This document shows, piece after piece, positions 5,146 through 7,374 of a stretch of 7,374 nt of DNA. Source of the stretch: Neptuniibacter sp. (GTDB lineage: Bacteria > Pseudomonadota > Gammaproteobacteria > Pseudomonadales > Balneatricaceae); the NCBI GenBank assembly GCA_030149405.1, contig JASBRM010000271.1:1-7374 (forward strand), given 5' to 3'. The translations under genes and the position numbers were made by a program. Every line of letters begins with the position of its first letter. Position 1 is the stretch's first letter. The notes beneath the pieces were generated by a model. That model ran no database searches. It was not told the DNA's origin and worked only from the letters and a program-made list of their open reading frames with translations.

Positions 5146-7374
5146 TTATGCAAAGCTACGGCTTTCGCCTTCACCTTTTACGTTTTCTACACAGCGACCG
5201 CAAAGCTCTGGATCATCCGAATCCTGACCCACATCTTCGCGGAAGTGCCAGCAACGAGGACATTTATGACCAGAGCTTTTCTCAACCTTCACCTTCAAGC
5301 CTTCCAGATCAGTTGTTTCAGCTGCTTCCGCATCCGCCAAAGAAGCCACTGTGGCCTTAGAGGTGATCAGAACAAAGCGTAGCTCATCACCCAACTTCGA
5401 TAACAGGCCCTGAACCTCATCATTGCAGTACAGGGTGACTTCAGCCTCCAGGCTTCCACCCACATTGCCGGCATTACGCTGCTCTTCCAGCTGTTTGTTA
5501 ACAGCGGTTTTAACCGCCATAACCTGTTCCCAGTAGGCAGAATCCAGCTCACTACCTTCTGGCAGTTTTGTAAGGCCTTCGTACCAGGTATCCAGATGAA
5601 CAGATACAGAACGTTCGCCCGCAAGCGTTTTCCAGATCTCATCAGCTGTGAAACTACAAATTGGCGCAATCCAACGAACCAGTGCTTCGACAATATGGTA
5701 CAGAGCCGTCTGCGCAGAACGACGCGCATGAGAGTCTGTTGCTGCGGTGTACTGGCGATCTTTAATGATATCCAGGTAGAAACCACCCATATCCTGAGAA
5801 CAGAAATGAGATACTTTCTGGAAAACCTGCAGGAACTCGTACTGGTTGTAATGACCCATCAGCTCATCCTGCAAACGAGCAGCACGATCCACAGCCCAGG
5901 CATCAAGCGCAACCATATCTTCAGGCTTAACCATATGCTGAGCTGGATCGAAGCCACTCAGGTTTGCCAGGAAGAAACGCGCTGTATTACGGATACGACG
6001 GTAGGCATCCGCTGCACGTTTCAGGATATCGTCAGAACAAGTCATTTCACCGCTGTAGTCGGTAGAGGCTACCCACAGACGCAGAATATCTGCACCGTAC
6101 TTATTCATCACTTCCTGTGGCGCAACTACGTTACCCACAGACTTAGACATCTTGCGGCCCTGACCATCTACAGTGAAGCCGTGTGTCAGCACCTGCTTGT
6201 AAGGCGCACAACCTTTGATTGCGATACCTGTTTTCAGGGAAGACTGGAACCAACCACGATGCTGGTCAGAACCTTCCAGATACATATCGGCTGGGAATTC
6301 CAGATTGTCGCGCTGATCAATAACGGAGTAGTGAGTCACACCGGAATCAAACCAAACGTCCAGTGTATCTGTTACTTTCTCATACTGATCTGCTTCAGCA
6401 CCCAACAATTCGCTAGCATCCAGATCAAACCAAGCATCCATACCCACTTTTTCAACTTCCAAAGCGACCTTCTCGATCAGTTCAGGCGTATTCGGGTGAA
6501 GCTGCTGAGTTTCTTTATGGATAAACAGGGCAATCGGCACACCCCAGGTACGCTGACGGGAAACACACCAGTCAGGACTTTGCTCAACCATCGCTTCGAT
6601 ACGGTTCTGGCCCCAACCAGGGAACCATTCCACACCTTTGATCGCTTCCAGGGCGTCTTTTTTCAGGCCCTTCTCCTCCATGCTCACGAACCACTGCGGC
6701 GTCGCACGGTAGATCAACGGCGTTTTGGTACGCCAGCAATGCGGGTAGCTGTGCTGGAATTTATGTTCCAGAACCAGTTTGTTGTTTTCCTGCAAAAGGG
6801 CAACAACTTTGTCATCCACTTTGTAAACGTGTTCGCCCGCGAATACGCCCGCACCTTCGCCTAGCACACCAGAAGCGTTCACTAGGTTCATTGTGCCGAT
6901 GCCGTATTTACGACCTACTTCAAAGTCTTCTACACCGTGATCCGGCGCTGTATGTACCGCACCAGTACCTGCATCCAGAGTAACGTGATCACCCAGAATT
7001 ACCGGTACAGTTCGCTCGTAGAACGGATGTTGCAGCTCAAAGCTTTCTAGTGCCTGACCCTGGCAACGGCCAACGATGCTGTACTCTTCCACGCCGTAGC
7101 GTTTCATCGCATCTTCAACCAGACCTTCAGCCAGAAGAATACGCTCAGCACCCAGGCCGAGATCCAGCTGCACCAGCACGTAATCCAGATCACCACCCAG
7201 CGATACCGCCTGGTTAGATGGCAACGTCCATGGCGTTGTGGTCCAGATAATGACAGAAGCTTCACCTTCGCCACTAACATCTGCGAATTTAGACAGGAAA
7301 CCTTCCTGATCTACCGGCGTAAAACGCACATCAATCGCGGTAGAGGTTTTATCCTGATACTCAACTTCCGCTTC
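5146..7374 (-). CDS. ileS: Isoleucyl-tRNA synthetase, C-terminal 742 residues (5' end outside window)
   Basis: IleS charges tRNA-Ile with isoleucine and hydrolyses mischarged Val-tRNA-Ile. The frame is open to the window edge at 7374, where it reads [16 protein letters not shown]. The GTG at 7329 is therefore an internal Val codon, not a start. Numbering from the edge: the editing domain shows [14 protein letters not shown] (44-57) and [11 protein letters not shown], with Asp145 matching the editing Asp. The catalytic domain shows [19 protein letters not shown] and the ATP-binding KMSKS loop (408-412, at 6153-6139). A tRNA-binding helical domain and a C-terminal zinc finger follow, with CPRC (705-708) and CGRC (725-728). 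The HIGH motif and about 195 residues are missing, judged against E. coli IleS (938). The layout with the C-terminal zinc finger is that of the common bacterial type. The gene is followed within 3 bases by lspA, its usual partner. Confidence 0.98.
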   Translation of the reverse strand, partial: EAEVEYQDKTSTAIDVRFTPVDQEGFLSKFADVSGEGEASVIIWTTTPWTLPSNQAVSLGGDLDYVLVQLDLGLGAERILLAEGLVEDAMKRYGVEEYSIVGRCQGQALESFELQHPFYERTVPVILGDHVTLDAGTGAVHTAPDHGVEDFEVGRKYGIGTMNLVNASGVLGEGAGVFAGEHVYKVDDKVVALLQENNKLVLEHKFQHSYPHCWRTKTPLIYRATPQWFVSMEEKGLKKDALEAIKGVEWFPGWGQNRIEAMVEQSPDWCVSRQRTWGVPIALFIHKETQQLHPNTPELIEKVALEVEKVGMDAWFDLDASELLGAEADQYEKVTDTLDVWFDSGVTHYSVIDQRDNLEFPADMYLEGSDQHRGWFQSSLKTGIAIKGCAPYKQVLTHGFTVDGQGRKMSKSVGNVVAPQEVMNKYGADILRLWVASTDYSGEMTCSDDILKRAADAYRRIRNTARFFLANLSGFDPAQHMVKPEDMVALDAWAVDRAARLQDELMGHYNQYEFLQVFQKVSHFCSQDMGGFYLDIIKDRQYTAATDSHARRSAQTALYHIVEALVRWIAPICSFTADEIWKTLAGERSVSVHLDTWYEGLTKLPEGSELDSAYWEQVMAVKTAVNKQLEEQRNAGNVGGSLEAEVTLYCNDEVQGLLSKLGDELRFVLITSKATVASLADAEAAETTDLEGLKVKVEKSSGHKCPRCWHFREDVGQDSDDPELCGRCVENVKGEGESRSFA

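Noticed and set aside
5596..6864. Long plus-strand open frame (422 codons) opposite ileS
   Set aside because: It lies in antisense codon register with ileS, whose conserved editing, catalytic and KMSKS motifs run through the same bases. The antisense frame is open only because of ileS codon bias. Its protein shows no recognisable domain and is rich in His, Thr and Arg as expected of an antisense shadow.
7327..7329. GTG as the start of a shorter ileS
   Set aside because: The frame continues upstream to the window edge with normal IleS residues ([15 protein letters not shown]), so this codon is internal and the true start lies outside.

Overview
The window is chromosomal DNA from a gammaproteobacterium, possibly a marine member of the Oceanospirillales/Marinobacter type. 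That placement rests on gene content and protein style; no database search was made. Every gene I can support lies on the minus strand, so transcription runs from high to low coordinates.

Block 1 (7374 down to 4160) is the conserved housekeeping run ileS-lspA-fkpB. ileS (isoleucyl-tRNA synthetase) is cut by the window edge and lacks about 195 N-terminal residues. lspA (lipoprotein signal peptidase) starts 4 bases after the ileS stop codon. fkpB (FKBP-type prolyl isomerase) overlaps lspA by an ATGA junction. A strong rho-independent terminator directly after fkpB closes the block.

Block 2 (4010 down to 1) is a type IV pilus minor-pilin operon: a GspH/FimT-family pilin (fimU-like), pilV, pilW, pilX, and the 5' third to half of pilY1, which runs off the low-coordinate edge. 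Junctions are extremely tight (two ATGA overlaps, a 1-base gap, a 16-base gap). The minor pilins are thought to form the initiation/tip complex of the pilus, and PilY1 is the large secreted tip adhesin/regulator that works with it. The roughly 150-base gap between the blocks holds the terminator and presumably the pilus promoter, but I could not identify a convincing promoter.

The first 1.4 kb look empty if only closed ORFs are considered, but they are fully coding: an uninterrupted 477-codon frame with a signal peptide and PilY1-family motifs. I see no mobile element, CRISPR array, tRNA or rRNA gene, and nothing that amounts to an undescribed system. The points worth a second look are details of the pilus proteins (a degenerate metal site and calcium-type loops, an incomplete DNA-binding motif in the FimT-family pilin), the absence of ispH between fkpB and the pilins, and a sharp codon-usage contrast between the two blocks.
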